The notes under the pieces are model-generated. The model worked only from the letters and a program-made list of their open reading frames with translations, was not told the DNA's origin and ran no database searches. DNA of 64,000 nt. Source: Parasponia andersonii (Eukaryota; Streptophyta; Magnoliopsida; Rosales; Cannabaceae). A program made the position numbers and the translations under genes. This document shows, piece by piece, positions 10,367-21,861 of this stretch (position 1 is its first letter; each line of letters starts with the position of its first letter). Where the stretch lies: positions 515,660 to 579,659 of the forward strand of contig JXTB01000031.1 of the NCBI GenBank assembly GCA_002914805.1, read 5' to 3'.

Positions 10367-13300
10367 CTAGTTACCTTTGTCCAAGGGGGCGCAGCCAATC
10401 CCGGTGCTTGGACCAGCCCCGATGGAGGGTGGCGTGGCAGGGTCGGATTCGTCACTAGATACAATGACCGTGCCAGACCGTTCACCGGTGGAGACCCCGA
10501 GGCTAGGCTGAGTGTCAGGGGCTTCTGAAGTTCGATCCGGTGGACCGGAAGTAGGGATAAGCTCTGTGGCACCAGAAGCAGATGCAAAGGGCCCGTCTTT
10601 TTCTGCGGCAAACATTTTCAGCACGTCAGCCAGATACGTGATATTGATCTCATCCACGAGCTGCTGCATATAGTGCTTGACGGAGTAGTAGTCCCTCTCG
10701 ACACCTTTCTGATCGTCAAATTGGTCTGGCATTACCACCTCAGTGTGGCTTTCTAATTCTCTATTCTCCCAGCCAGACCTGTAACTTTCCACAGAAAGGA
10801 CGTCTACCTGCCTCTGGTACCTCGTCTTCAGTTTCTCCACATCCGCCAGCCTATCTTTCAGCGCCGCCAGCCTGAGCTCCGCATGCCGCTGCGATAAGTT
10901 GACCAAAAAAGTGTTAATACCGGCAAGGTCCTCGCTGTGTTTGTGAGACATCTCCACCTGAGCACCCATCAGGTTCTTATGATCCGAGAAGAGATTTCGA
11001 TTTACCTCGTTTGACCAGTCAAGTCTGCGATGCAGAGAGTGGGCCTCTAGCTTGGCTGTCGCCTCGGCTTTTCTCGCTTCTTTGGCATCTTCAACAGCCC
11101 TGTCACGAGCGATGAAGGTCAGCCCCATCTCTACCCCGGTGCTCTGCAGCTCCTGTTCCTTGACCCTCAGCTCGTCCTGGGCTAGTCTGGCGGCCTCGGA
11201 GTGGGCAAGTTTGTTGGCCTCCGCCTCAGCCAACCTCGCAGCCAGCTCCTCGTGTCTGGTCCTATCGACATTTAGAGTGTGAGCCACCATACTACTGACC
11301 CTCGCCTCCTCGAGGCTCTGATATAAGTCAAAGTCAGACCTTAATTCGGCGAGGGCAGCCTCACTGGGCTCGACCAGTGCAGAGCGGGAACTCAGCTCCT
11401 CGGTCAAATCCTTGACGCGAGAGGAGTAGAGAGACTAGATGGCGGCCAGCTGCAGGTTAGATAAAAAAGGGAAGGGTCAGCATTTAGCAAGAGTGCTGAA
11501 AAATGTAGAAGCAACCAAATGGACCAAACCTGAGCGAAAGTACGCTGGGTGACCAGCTCGACATTCTCCAAAGAGAGCGCCTCTAGCTCCGGCTCTGCGG
11601 CTGGACTCTCTCTTTAAGCATCGCTCGTGGCAGGGGGACACGGCCCAACCCGGCTAGCCGTGAGGGCACCTTCTCCGCCCGCCGAGCACACCTCCGAGGC
11701 AATGGCGGAAGGGACGGAGGGAAGTCCGGCACCATCAGGAGCACCATCAGCTACAAAGGGAGGGGGGGCATCTCCTCTAGACAGGCCACTGCGTGCGGAC
11801 CTTTTTCTCCTTAGAAGGGTCAGCGTCGCCCCGTCGTCATCACTATCGGACGAGGGGGCAACCCTACCCCTCTTCTCTACCAAGCCCTCTTCTTCGTTGG
11901 AGGAACTGACCTCGCGTTGCCGCTTTGTGGGGTCCGAGGGAGGGGAGGGTAGTCTAGATTTTAATCTCGGAGCCTCCTCACTGAGCTCGGCGATCTCTCC
12001 ACCGAGGCTAACAGTGCTCGATTTCGAACCGGAATCAAGGGTGGAGGAGATTGCTGCAGTAGACCCCCCAGCCAGACTCAGCATCATCTCTTCCCCCAGC
12101 GCGATCCGTGTGGCAGACGGTCCCCCAGATGGAGTTTTGCCTGCATCAGAGTGAGGGACTGCTGGCATTTTACCTCTTGAAAGTACCACGAGGCGCTGGC
12201 CAGCGGGTGCCTTGGTGCGAGCCTTGTGTGCCGCGGCTCCCCCCTTGACGAGTGAGGGGTCAGCCGATGGGCCTGTCTCAGAACCTGCAGAGAACAAATA
12301 ACATGTTTAGCTCACGGCCACAATCCGACTCACGAAACTCAAGGTTGCGAAAATGAACTCACCCTTGGCCTTCTTGGGGGCGGCGGCCTCCTCACTGCGG
12401 AGCCTGACGCACTCCGCGGCCACAAGCCTCACGGCCTCCTCGAGCTCGTGGCTAGATGGCACCACCAGGTCATTGGAGCCCGCTAATTGGCTTGAAGCAG
12501 TAACCTACCGATCCACCATGGCAATTCTGTCATACTCATCCCGGCGGAATCGGTTCAGAGCAGAGGCGTCAAGTCGGCTCTGCATGTGCTTGGTGATGGT
12601 CCTGGTATCCAGAGGGAATGGAAGGTATGAAACCATCCTGGGCATCATGTTCATCACCAGGGGGTTGAGGACGGCCTGGATGTGCCGGCAATCCCCGGGA
12701 GATCCGAAGATGACTATCCTCTCTAGGCTTTTGAGCCACCCCACTGACAAACGTGGCTCGAACCTACTCTCTTCCGCCGAGGCTGCACAAGACAAAATAA
12801 CGTGAGCAATAACAGACAGGGAGAACACAGACCTAAAAATCACGACCTGGCACTTACTCTGCAGGAAGGCTGAGGGAACTTGGAAGTGCTCACCGTTCAG
12901 CTAAGGGCAGCACCACGCCCTTCCAACGATGTATAGCCTGGAGTGGGAGTCCCATTGTTTCTCCGACCGCGGCAAGCCCCAGAAGATGTGACGTCCTGGC
13001 AGTGGTTGGAGGTAAAAGGTGGAGTAGGAGCCTTTCTTGGGGATGAGGGTAAGTTTGTAAGCATAAAAGACCACCTCCAGGTCAATATGCAAATTATAGA
13101 TTACTGACAGGGCAGAAAGCCCCATCAGAATCATGACCCCGTTTGCGTTTAATTGCATCGGGTGGATCCCAGTCAAGGAGAAAAATTGGTGGACCAGGGG
13201 AGGAAGGGGGAATCGTAGCCAGTCAGATGCTTTCTGTCCAGGATGATGGAACCCTCGGGGGCACAAGGACGAAGATACCAGTCCGCCGGGCCCTCAACCC

Positions 13301-13400
13301 GTTGTAGCGTCACTCTTCCAGGGAGGCAGAGCTGCCTCCTCAGTGAATCCAGCTCGGAATCCACGACAGGGTGTAATTTCTGGTTTTGACTTGAAGCCAT
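10367..13400 (-). pseudogene. Antisense accessory gene of element 1 (Transposase_28-like, four exons)
   Basis: This is an extra gene of Tat-lineage elements, opposite to gag-pol, of unknown function. The family name 'putative gypsy type transposon' (Transposase_28) does not imply a transposase. Exon 1 (13400-12858) holds the conserved core, with motifs LRFPLPPLVHQF, THPMQLN-like GIHPMQLNANG and LPRSEKQW. Exon 2 is 12782-12363, exon 3 (Ser/Pro/acidic, low complexity) 12284-11530, and exon 4 (long coiled coil rich in Glu, Ala and Leu) 11449-10367. Introns of 75, 78 and 80 bp have GT-AG ends (GTAAGT, GTGAGT, GTTTGG donors), phases 1, 1 and 0. Damage: a one-base frameshift near 13220-13235, and stops at 12901-12903, 12505-12507, near 11614-11616 and 11435-11437. 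ATG at 13398-13400 is chosen because it follows a TATA box by about 125 bp. Confidence 0.75.
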
Positions 13401-13521
13401 TGTTTTGAATACGACTGAAAGAATAAAAGTCTCTAGAGATGAAGGAAACGGAAACTCTAGGATTTTATGAGGCTAGAATGATTGAAGATTTTAGTAAAGT
13501 GGCAAATGAATGCAATTGCGG

Positions 13522-13530
13522 CTTTTATAG
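13522..13530 (-). promoter_or_regulatory. TATA box of element 1 antisense gene
   Basis: The minus strand reads CTATAAAAG here, preceded by a CCCCCT stretch and about 125 bp upstream of the antisense ATG. This is a good plant TATA box in the region between the gene and the 3' LTR. Confidence 0.6.
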
Positions 13531-13720
13531 AGGGGGAGCCGAAGAGTTTTTCTGGAAAAGGGGTTAATAAGGAGACCGAACAGTCGGAACTTCAAAATTC
13601 AAACAGGTTTCATGATATGGGATGGCGTGCTTCCGCATTGGTAAGGGGGAACCACGTGCTTCCCCCAGATTGGAGGAACGGATAAACGATTTCCCCACTT
13701 GATGGATACGAGTCCATCAA

Positions 13721-13739
13721 GTAGGGAAATGGAGGCAGT
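13721..13739 (+). other. Polypurine tract of element 1
   Basis: GTAGGGAAATGGAGGCAGT lies directly against the 3' LTR and would prime plus-strand DNA synthesis. It is not a pure purine run. Confidence 0.6.
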
Positions 13740-14568
13740 TGTGGGACCCGTTCCCAAACCATACACCACGTGGATGATTAAGTGGTAGAACAGGTCACAA
13801 ACGAGGTCCACCATCTGACAGCTATAGAGAGTGATTAGCTAAAGGCCACGCGAGTCACACATGATACCACATCGGCTATTGGGCTTCCCAAGGTTAGGGC
13901 CAAGCCCATCACAGACCCTGGACAGGCCTGGCCCAGTCCGAACCTTATCTCGACAGCTGGGGGGGTCGGAAGCCCTAAGGGTCTTCCACCAGAATACAAT
14001 GGAGAACAGCTCACAACTCCAGACCCAGACAGAGCATTAAATGCGACCTGGGATAGGTGGGCGCAAGGGGCAAGCCGCCCTAGCAGAACGGCGATTTGTC
14101 CAAATCTCATCCCTGACAGATTCAAGCCGTAGGAGGCGGCGGAAACCAGACTATAACAACACAGAGAAGGTCACGGTAATCTCGGCCCGTGACCTCTGGG
14201 AAAAGCTTTGAAGAGAAAGGTACTCAGTCCTGAGATTGAGACCCACATGGGACACAATCTCAGGACTATACATATATGAGCCATGCGTTCCCGAGAGGGG
14301 CATGTACGCTTACAAAGAGAATTATATAAAAAAGCTTATGAGCAAGAAACAAACATATACTCATACAGATCTAATTCCTTGCTACCAAAAATCAAAGACT
14401 GAACACTGACTTAAGTATCGGAGAGTCTTTGCAGGTGGCCACCCCCGTCTTTCCGACCCTGCCTAAAGTTCAGAGCACTTTGGGAAAGCGAGGACACGTG
14501 GACAATTGGAGAATACATTATCAGCGGTTCAGAGACACATGGACGGATGGTGAGAAACCGCTCCAACA
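13740..14568 (+). repeat. 3' LTR of element 1 (829 bp)
   Basis: It matches 1765-2592 with about 50 substitutions, mostly C/T and G/A, and one single-base indel near the end. It begins TGTGGG and ends CCAACA, followed by TGATG. Confidence 0.93.
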
Positions 14569-14573
14569 TGATG
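14569..14573. repeat. Target-site duplication TGATG, right copy (element 1)
   Basis: Exact match to 1760-1764. Confidence 0.9.
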
Positions 14574-15164
14574 TAACATAAATATGATAATTTTTTTAGT
14601 TTCTAAATTGTAGAATATGATTGTTTGTTTTTCGGCCGTTTGAGATTGATTGTAGCTTCTACTTTTAGCTTTTAAAAGCGAATAGCAAAAAAATCAGGTG
14701 TGATAACCATTTAGCATGTTCCTGATTTTGGTCAGCATATTCTAAAAATTGTTGTGTAACCGCCAATTTAAGTAAAATTTAATAAGCATGATAATTATTA
14801 TTTTTCAAAGTTGATTTTGCTTTTACAAATAAATTATTTAAAATATCACTTTACAATATACATAATCTATAATTTATCAAATATTTAGATATTGTTTTTA
14901 AATAACACAACAATTTTATAGATTAAATTTACCAGACACCCGGATTTTTTTTCTCATAGCTGCTTCTTGCTTATAGCACAACTGCACTAGGGCTACTGTA
15001 AAGTGACAATACAGTAATACCAAACTAGCCTTGTTCTACTGATTGGCTAATTAGTTTTTGACCTGTCATTTTTTCTTTTTTCTATTTCTTCTGGAAAACT
15101 TTAGTACTAACTATTAAGGAATGCCCCCCAAAACAAAAATCATATTCATCTCTTTATGACTACA
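14574..15164. other. AT-rich flank, no gene recognised
   Basis: This is host sequence to the right of element 1. The first 70 bp are related to 44720-44792. The part from about 14631 to 14945 begins GGCCGTTTGAGATTG and ends TTTACCAGACACCCGG. It could be a small nonautonomous DNA element, but I cannot define its ends. Confidence 0.4.
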
Positions 15165-15714
15165 TTGGTGTCCAAATTCTTAATGTAGATATGTAATATA
15201 TCTATATAGATATATGACAAACAAATAGCATTTACATGCATATTTTAATTTAATAAATAAAAAACTCACACAAATAATGAATTAATTTTTGGGCTTTATT
15301 AATGGCAATTTTAGTGTCCAAATTTTTTATGTATACAAGTAAATAAAATATATACACACCGTATATATAACACAAAAAATAGCATTCATATTCGATTTTT
15401 CTTTTTTCTTTTTGTTAAAAAAAAAAAGAAACACAAAAATAATGAATTTATTTTTAGGCTAAAACTAATTGTTAAATTAATGTCCAAATTCTTAACATAT
15501 ATCAGTAAATATATGTATATATAATAAGTATGTATATATACTAATATATACAACACACACAAAAAAAAAAACAGCATTTACATTCATGCATATTCAATTT
15601 TTCTGCTACCTTAGTGTCCAAATCCTTAATGCATATCACTAAATAAAAAATATATATTTATAAGCCAACATTATTTTTAATAGCATTATCAGTAAATATA
15701 TGTGTATATAATAA
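15165..15714. repeat. Imperfect tandem motif around GTGTCCAAAT
   Basis: GTGTCCAAATnnTTAATG-type segments recur near 15167, 15313, 15481 and 15613, at 130-170-bp spacing, separated by TATATA runs, poly-A tracts and AATAGCATTTACATGCATATT segments. One more copy lies inside each arm of the neighbouring inverted repeat (about 16170 and, inverted, about 19965). Confidence 0.7.
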
Positions 15715-16826
15715 ATATTTTCATTGGCTTCTGAGAAGAAATCGCGATCATTGTCATTATTGGTAATGGCGATAACTGTTAGTGCTAATTCCAAAGGTAA
15801 AAAGGAGGTTAAGATAAGCAAAAAAAAGAGAATTAGGGAAGAGAAAAGACAATAAAAGTGAGGGTAAAGCAGAATAGATTAAAAGAGCAGCTTTTAATAG
15901 AGATTAAGCTTTCTTATATCCTCCATGAATGATAAGTTGTTTTATCAAGTGAGATAGTCTCCTATGCATTTGATTTCTAAACACTGCTCAATAAACATCT
16001 AATGGCAGCAAATTTTTTGTTCGTACCAATGCCCTACTACGCACGTGCCTATTATAGACATGCTTTTTTTCAATAGCATTATCAGTAAATATATGTATAT
16101 ATACGAATATATATAACACACAGAAAAATAGCATTTACATGCATGCATATTCAATTTTTTTGCTACATTAGTGTCCAAATCCTTAATGTATATCACTAAA
16201 TAAAAAATATATATTTATAACATAAACAAATAGCAATGACATGCACGTATATTCAAATTAAAAAAAAAACACACACACACACACAGAAATGAAACACAAA
16301 CAAATAGCATTTACATCATTACATGCATATTCAAAAAAAATTTTTAAAAAAAGAAAAACACACAATCATTTTTTTTTTTAAAAGGTAAAACTAATGGCTT
16401 ATATTTCTAAGAGTGGAGGCCACTCCGGTCCAAATATTACAGCAGTAAGGGCTTCTAAGGGTTATAGAGGTTGGATATTACAGTATGGGCTCCTCCTAAT
16501 GGTTCCGCCGCTTGGATACTACACTTTGGGCTCCACCTAATGGCCATGGGCCTTGAGGTACGGAGACCATTTCTTACGGGGCATTACTCTTGAATAGAGG
16601 CTGCTTATCAATCTAAAGTAACTGATTATTTGTGTATTTAAGGAATCACCCCGTCTCAGGTGAAAAAACAAATATATTTTTTATTAAAAAAAAAATTCCG
16701 CTTACATATTGTTTCTATATTGTTTTTTAGTTTTATCTTTTTTATTTTTTTCATCTTTGATATCACATAATTTTCTTCAATATTTTTTGCTTGGGTTGAT
16801 ATAGTTGATTCAAAATTTTCTTCGAT
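15715..16826 (+). repeat. Large inverted repeat, left arm (about 1.1 kb)
   Basis: This arm is the reverse complement of 19314-20467. Matching blocks include TTCATTGGCTTCTGAGAAG at the outer edge, the CGATAACTGTTAGTGC block, GCACGTGCCTATTATAGACA, the GGGCTCCACCTAATGG block and GATTATTTGTGTATTTAAGG. Identity is high but not perfect, with small indels in the A/T runs. I find no coding potential. Confidence 0.9.
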
Positions 16827-17474
16827 ATGTACATGGTTGATTTCACTATGTATATAAACTATACATACACACACTTCCTTCAAAGGAAAAAATGTAGCTC
16901 ATTATCCCTACAAGATGAAAAAAAGGAAAATAAAAAATAAAAATGAGAGGAAAAAAGGAAAGATATTAATGTTTAGAAATATGCCGGATTAATTTAGAAC
17001 AATATCAGGTTTTGAAAATGTTTAGAAAAATATTATTTTTAAAAATTCGGTATTGTTTAAAGATATTCAATGTAACAAGTCAAGTTACTTGGGGTAAACA
17101 AGAGCTACTAGAGGTAAATAAGTCCATTAATTCAAATAACTTAACTAGTTACCTTACGCACTTCATTAATTAGCAAAAGTTAATAATTTTCTATTTTTAA
17201 AAGTGGTATTTGTCTAAATAACTCTTTGATTTTTCAAAAAAGTTAGTTTTTTTTTAAAATTTTTTTAAACGTATAATGGTAAACTCCAATTATAAAAACT
17301 TAAAAAAATAATAAAATGAAAAAAATATTTATTAAAACATAGTTATTAAAAAAAAAAAGAAAAAAAGAGGGTACTTTCCCATTTTTTATTAAACTTTACC
17401 GTTTGTATTCTAATTTTCCCGAGCCAATTTCGGACTGGACCTCATCACAGAGAGTCCTAGTCCTTTTTGTTGTA
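16827..17474. other. AT-rich left half of the inverted-repeat loop
   Basis: This contains A/T tracts and short repeats (17000-17400) but no gene. It lies between the left arm and the F-box pseudogene. Confidence 0.5.
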
Positions 17475-17490
17475 GGGCTTATATTCAATC

Positions 17491-17500
17491 TATAAATAGA
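17491..17500 (+). promoter_or_regulatory. TATA-like box before the F-box pseudogene
   Basis: TATAAATAGA lies about 50 bp upstream of the first ATG at 17550. It could be a real promoter element. If the gene copy is a retrogene, it would be fortuitous or derived from a longer upstream transcript. Confidence 0.45.
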
Positions 17501-17549
17501 CCCCAGTGTGATAGACAGATAGCAGTGGGTCCTTCAAATTCAAGGGAAT

Positions 17550-18894
17550 ATGAAGAGGTTCATGAAAAGGTGCAAGCGTAGCGGAGGATGGGCAGAAACA
17601 GAAACAGCAACAGCAGCATCCAAATTCATGTCCGTTGTTCGAGATCCTGATCCGACTCCCGGATTCCAGATCTATAATCCAATGCGGTACCGTCTGCAAG
17701 CGCTGGTTCTCTCTGGTTTCTCGCTCCGAATTTTTCATCCTGAGCCTTAATCACCATCACTCTCAAAAGAAAAAGAGACAGCTTCTGGGTCCTAATTCCA
17801 GGTACGCTCTCCCCTTCACCCTACTGATTAAAGGCGGTTATGCCACACACGGTGGTTTACCATATCGACACCTAAAACGCCATCAATCTTACCAAATCTA
17901 TTCGGAGAAATCAAAGATTCTGCACCACCCATCCCCTACGCGTAGGGCTCATTATCTGGATTTTTTGGGTTGGCGGTCCCTCAAATTTTTTCCTTTCATA
18001 AGGTCGTCGTTCGAGGATTTGCTATTGGTGGAGCGAACTCGGCAAGATTACATTATTTGCAATCCGCTTACTAGGCGGTTTGTTGCGCTCCCTAGGGCTC
18101 CCCTGCTCCCTGATGCAGCTCGGAAATTCCATAGGGCCGGTTTTGTGTGCGAATCCAAGTGCAAGTCGTCATTGTATTATTGCAATTGTAGTATTAAGTT
18201 TTCCGTCGTTGTTTTAAGTACGGATCAGCTCGAATTGGTATTCCACGCAGCCGTCTTTTCTTCCGAGACGGGACAATGGAGCGAGTCAGTTTTCCAGTTC
18301 CCGAAGGAGCGCTTGTTCAATTGGCACTCGACAGCCGTCGGATGCAGCAACGGGTTTATATACTGGCCGCTTGGTTACGACGCGTTTCGAGGAATTGCGG
18401 CCTTTGATCTGCACAAGGAGGTCGGTGATCCGGAGCGTTGCCGTTTCATTAGCTTGCCCCGAGAATTCGGCCTGAATTGGCGGACTATGAGCGAGAGGGC
18501 ACGCATTGGGGTGGTTCGGGGGTGACTTCGGCTGTTTCAATTGTATTGGGATAAGAGGGTGGATTCCTACGTTTTCAGATGCTGGGATCTCGACAACGCA
18601 ACCACTCCTTGTTGGCTTTTGGTTCATGACCTTCGAATGAAATGCAGCAACACAGAGGACGTGAGCTGGTGTCCAGTTGCTCTTAATCCCGATGATGAAC
18701 ATGTGTTTTTCTTCATACGCAGATCTATCCATGAAAATCTCTGTGTTTGCCAGTATAGGATTGGTTGTAAAGATGTAGACGAGTGTGAAACTCTTTTCCA
18801 ATTCCCAAACGTAAGGGACCTAGAGAATTTACGCCTCTTCACTCTGGTGCATCCTTGGTGGCCCACTACAATTCCTGAGCTCCCACCTATTTAG
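17550..18894 (+). pseudogene. F-box protein pseudogene, intronless, probable retrocopy
   Basis: F-box proteins recruit substrates to SCF ubiquitin ligases through Skp1. The F-box core is clear at 17635-17730 (FEILIRLPDSRSI, then CKRWFSLVSRSEFF). It is followed by a plant F-box-associated C-terminal region with YIICNPLTRRFVALP (about 18040-18095) and a beta-rich remainder ending ELPPI with TAG at 18892-18894. The total of about 420 codons is normal for the family. The first ATG (17550) is in another frame than the F-box, so a frameshift or start loss lies before 17635. A TGA at 18523-18525 interrupts an otherwise continuous frame, as expected from a CGA codon. No introns are visible and an A30 tract follows the stop by about 115 bp. 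It sits alone in the loop of the large inverted repeat. Confidence 0.82.
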
Positions 18895-19005
18895 AGCTCG
18901 CTCCCCCTCAAGTTTCCTGTTCATCTATTTAAGTTTATTTTCTAAGTTTTCAGTCTGAACTCTTAGGTTTCTTATCATCAATTTAAGTGTGATATGTAAG
19001 CAATT

Positions 19006-19008
<3 letters not shown>

Positions 19009-19038
<30 letters not shown>
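19009..19038 (+). repeat. A30 tract downstream of the F-box pseudogene
   Basis: Thirty consecutive A residues lie 114 bp after the F-box stop codon. They are followed by C and then TTTGTTGTA, which also occurs at 17466-17474 just upstream of the gene copy. It could be the poly(A) tail of a retroposed mRNA. Confidence 0.7.
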
Positions 19039-19040
<2 letters not shown>

Positions 19041-19313
19041 TTGTTGTATCATGTCATTATCTAATGTTATTTGTTTTAATATATAGTCACTTGTTTCTTA
19101 TTTTATTTTCCTTTGATGTTTGCTTATATTTTCAGTGTTACTTTCTTAGCTTGCATATCAAAGTTTCTACTTTTTTTTTTTAGTCTAAAGTTGTGTCTAA
19201 ATACAAACGACCCTACAACAGAATCCAATGGTATGATATTGGCTTAAAATTCTTTAGACAAACTTGAATTGAATTAAATCGCGTCGATAGCACCATCAAA
19301 CTCTCTTTTGAAG

Positions 19314-20467
19314 TCGAAGAAAATTATGCGATATCAGCCCAAGCAAAAAATATTGAAGAAAATTATGCGATATCAAAGATGAAAAAAATAAAAAAGATAA
19401 AACTAAAAAACAATATAGGAACAATATGTAAGCGGAATTTGTTTTCTTAATAAAAACTATATTTGTTTTTTCACCTGAGACGGGGTGATTCTTTAAATAC
19501 ACAAATAATCAGTTACTTTAGATTGATAAGCAGCCTCTATTCAAGAATAATGCCCCGTAAGAAATGGTCTCCGTACCTCAAGGCCCATGACCATTAGGTG
19601 GAGCCCAATGTGTAGTATCCAAGCCGCGGAACCATTAGGAGGAGCCCATATTGTAATATCCAACCTCTATAACCCTTAGAAGCCCTTACTGCTGTAATAT
19701 TTGGACTGGAGTGCCTCCACTGTTAGAAATATAAGCCATTAGTTTTACCTTTTTTTTTTTTTTGGAAAAAATGATTGTGTGTGTTTTTCTTTTTTTATAA
19801 ATTTTTTTTTGAATATGCATGTAATGATGTAAATGCTATTTGTTTGTGTTTCATTTGTGCGTGTGTTTGTGTTTGTGTTTTTTATTTTTAATTTGAATAT
19901 AAGTGCATGTCATTGCTATTTGTTTATGTTATAAATATATATTTTTTATTTAGTGACATACATTAAGGATTTGGACACTTATGTAGCAAAAAAATTGAAT
20001 ATGCATGCATGTAAATGCTATTTTTTTGTTTGTGTTATATATATATATATATATATTAGTATATATACATATTTATTATATATACATATATTTACTGATA
20101 ATGCTATTAAAAAAAACAAGGCATGTCTATAATAGGCACGTGCGCAGTAGGGCTCTGGTACGAACAAAAAATTTGCTGCCATTAGAGGTTTATTGAGCAG
20201 TGTTTAGAAATCAGATGCATAGGAGACTATCTCACTTGATAAAACAACTTGTCATTTATGGAGGATATAACAGAGCTTAATCTCTATTAAAAGCTGTTCT
20301 TTTAATCTATTCTGCTTTATCCTCACTTTTATTGTCTTTTCTCTTCCCTAATTCTCTTTTTTGCTTATCTTAACCTCCTTTTCACCTTTGGAACTCGCAC
20401 TAACAGTTATCGCCATTATCAATAACGACAATGATTGCGACTTCTTCTCAGAAGCGAATGAAAATAA
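19314..20467 (-). repeat. Large inverted repeat, right arm (about 1.15 kb)
   Basis: This is the reverse complement of 15715-16826, starting at the AGTCGAAGAAAATT block and ending GAAGCGAATGAAAAT. The arm contains a local direct repeat (GAAGAAAATTATGCGATATCA at about 19315 and 19354) and a (TA) run at about 20037-20056. Confidence 0.9.
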
Positions 20468-21861
20468 TCTTGGCTGAGAGATCGATTAGGACTATTTTAT
20501 AAACAAATTGAGAAAAAGATCATAGATCTTGGGCCCAATTTTCTTGTGTCAAGATAAAATTTTGTTGTCTCTCTTATTTCAGTGAGACATTTGAAGCGGA
20601 GAAAACGAAGAACTCAAAACTCTCAAAATTGTCAAATTCATTCATGAACTATAATTTCTAGCACACATTATTCTAGATCATTTCAAAGGAGGATAACGAT
20701 TAACCTGGATTTAAGAAATTTTCTACCAATTAACTCCAAAATCTCTGAAGGGATTTTTTGTTATTAGCTTTGGAAAGAAGTTGCAGATAGTCTATCTCCT
20801 CCTGTTCTGTTAGTGTTTACTTCTTCTTTTTTTATACACATCAGTAAATTCTCTATATGGGAGAGTGATAGAAATTAAATGCACTGCAAATAAAATAGGC
20901 CCTCCGATCCTAATCAAACGTGCATAATCTTGTCAAGTAACGTGTCCACACGTAGGCTAAAAGTCATAGCCCTATTATAGCCTTGCTCTAAAAAATATTC
21001 TTCACTAATAATGCTATTTTAAAACCCATTTTTAGCCCTAAATTTAAGATTAAATACTATTTTGGCCCTTAATTTGCAAATGGATTATTTTAAACGGCGG
21101 ATTTTTAGTAGTTTTACAATTTTGCCCTCTTGTCATTCTTTCATTACAAATATGCCAAAAAAGTCTATATCTTATCCTAAATTATAGAATCACATTTTTT
21201 CTCCTCAAATAGTTTAGGACAAGTTACCCATTTATCCATTGAAATTTATCAAGTGTAATATTTTAGCCCAATATAGTTAACTTTGATAGTTTGTCCTAAT
21301 TCTACAAAAGTTTTATCACTTTTCCCCAACATTCAAACATTGTTGATGGAAGAGGGGGCTTTTTAGTAATTACATTTGGCTTGCTTTCTTTTTGAAAAGC
21401 CCTTGTAGTTTACGAGTCAACTTGGCAGCCACCAGATTGGTCAGAATTATGGATGGCATACTCATCTTCTTAAATTCCAAATTACCTTATTTGTACCATT
21501 GGTTCTTTACATAATTAACTTCCTTTTGTAAACCTTCTTAGAAATGAAGATTCGAAAACTAAAGAAAAAGAAATCCGTTCAAGGAATAAATGACCATGGA
21601 GATTGATGGTTTTATGAAAGAAAGCTAAATATGAGATAAAACACGAGGTCAACAACTAAGCAACCTCTTTTATATTTACGAAAAGCATGCAAAGAAGATA
21701 GTGTAACCTATGTCTATGGTGGCTGATATTTTGCCCCTTCACATATTCATAGCCAAATAAGTTTAATATTTGCATCTAAAATGAGATAAGAGAATAGGAA
21801 AAATAGACTTATAACGAGCAGATACAAGAAGAAAACCTACGGTGGGGATAGAAAATTCGAA
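20468..21861. other. AT-rich intergenic DNA
   Basis: I see no gene, RNA or defined repeat here. It separates the inverted repeat from element 5. Confidence 0.5.

Larger units (their letters stand above)
1765..14568 (+). mobile_element. Element 1: Tat-lineage Ty3/gypsy LTR retrotransposon
   Basis: This is a complete 12.8-kb element bounded by LTRs beginning TGTGGG and ending CCAACA, with TSD TGATG. In order it carries: primer site, gag, protease, RT, RNase H, a second RNase H, integrase, a tandem-repeat region, an antisense accessory gene, and a purine tract before the 3' LTR. The pol order, the second RNase H, the TTGGCRCCRTCTGTGGGAA-type primer site and the antisense extra ORF all fit the Tat (Ogre/Retand-like) lineage. 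Comparing the LTRs by eye gives about 50 substitutions in 828 bp (about 6%), almost all transitions. At a commonly used grass rate this would be roughly 2-3 million years, an inference only. Stops and frameshifts in gag, pol and the accessory gene make it nonautonomous. Confidence 0.95.

Noticed and set aside
11052..12154. Plus-strand open frames opposite the antisense gene
   Set aside because: Their Ala/Ser-rich low-complexity translation mirrors the minus-strand coiled coil and Ser/Pro region. The minus strand has the conserved core, splice sites and signals.
14631..14945. Possible small hAT-like nonautonomous element
   Set aside because: The termini (GGCCGTTTGAG... and ...CCAGACACCCGG) are only weakly complementary and no TSD could be defined.
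17550..18894. Functional F-box gene
   Set aside because: The ATG is out of frame with the F-box, and a TGA at 18523 cuts the protein. A sequencing error at both places is possible but less likely.
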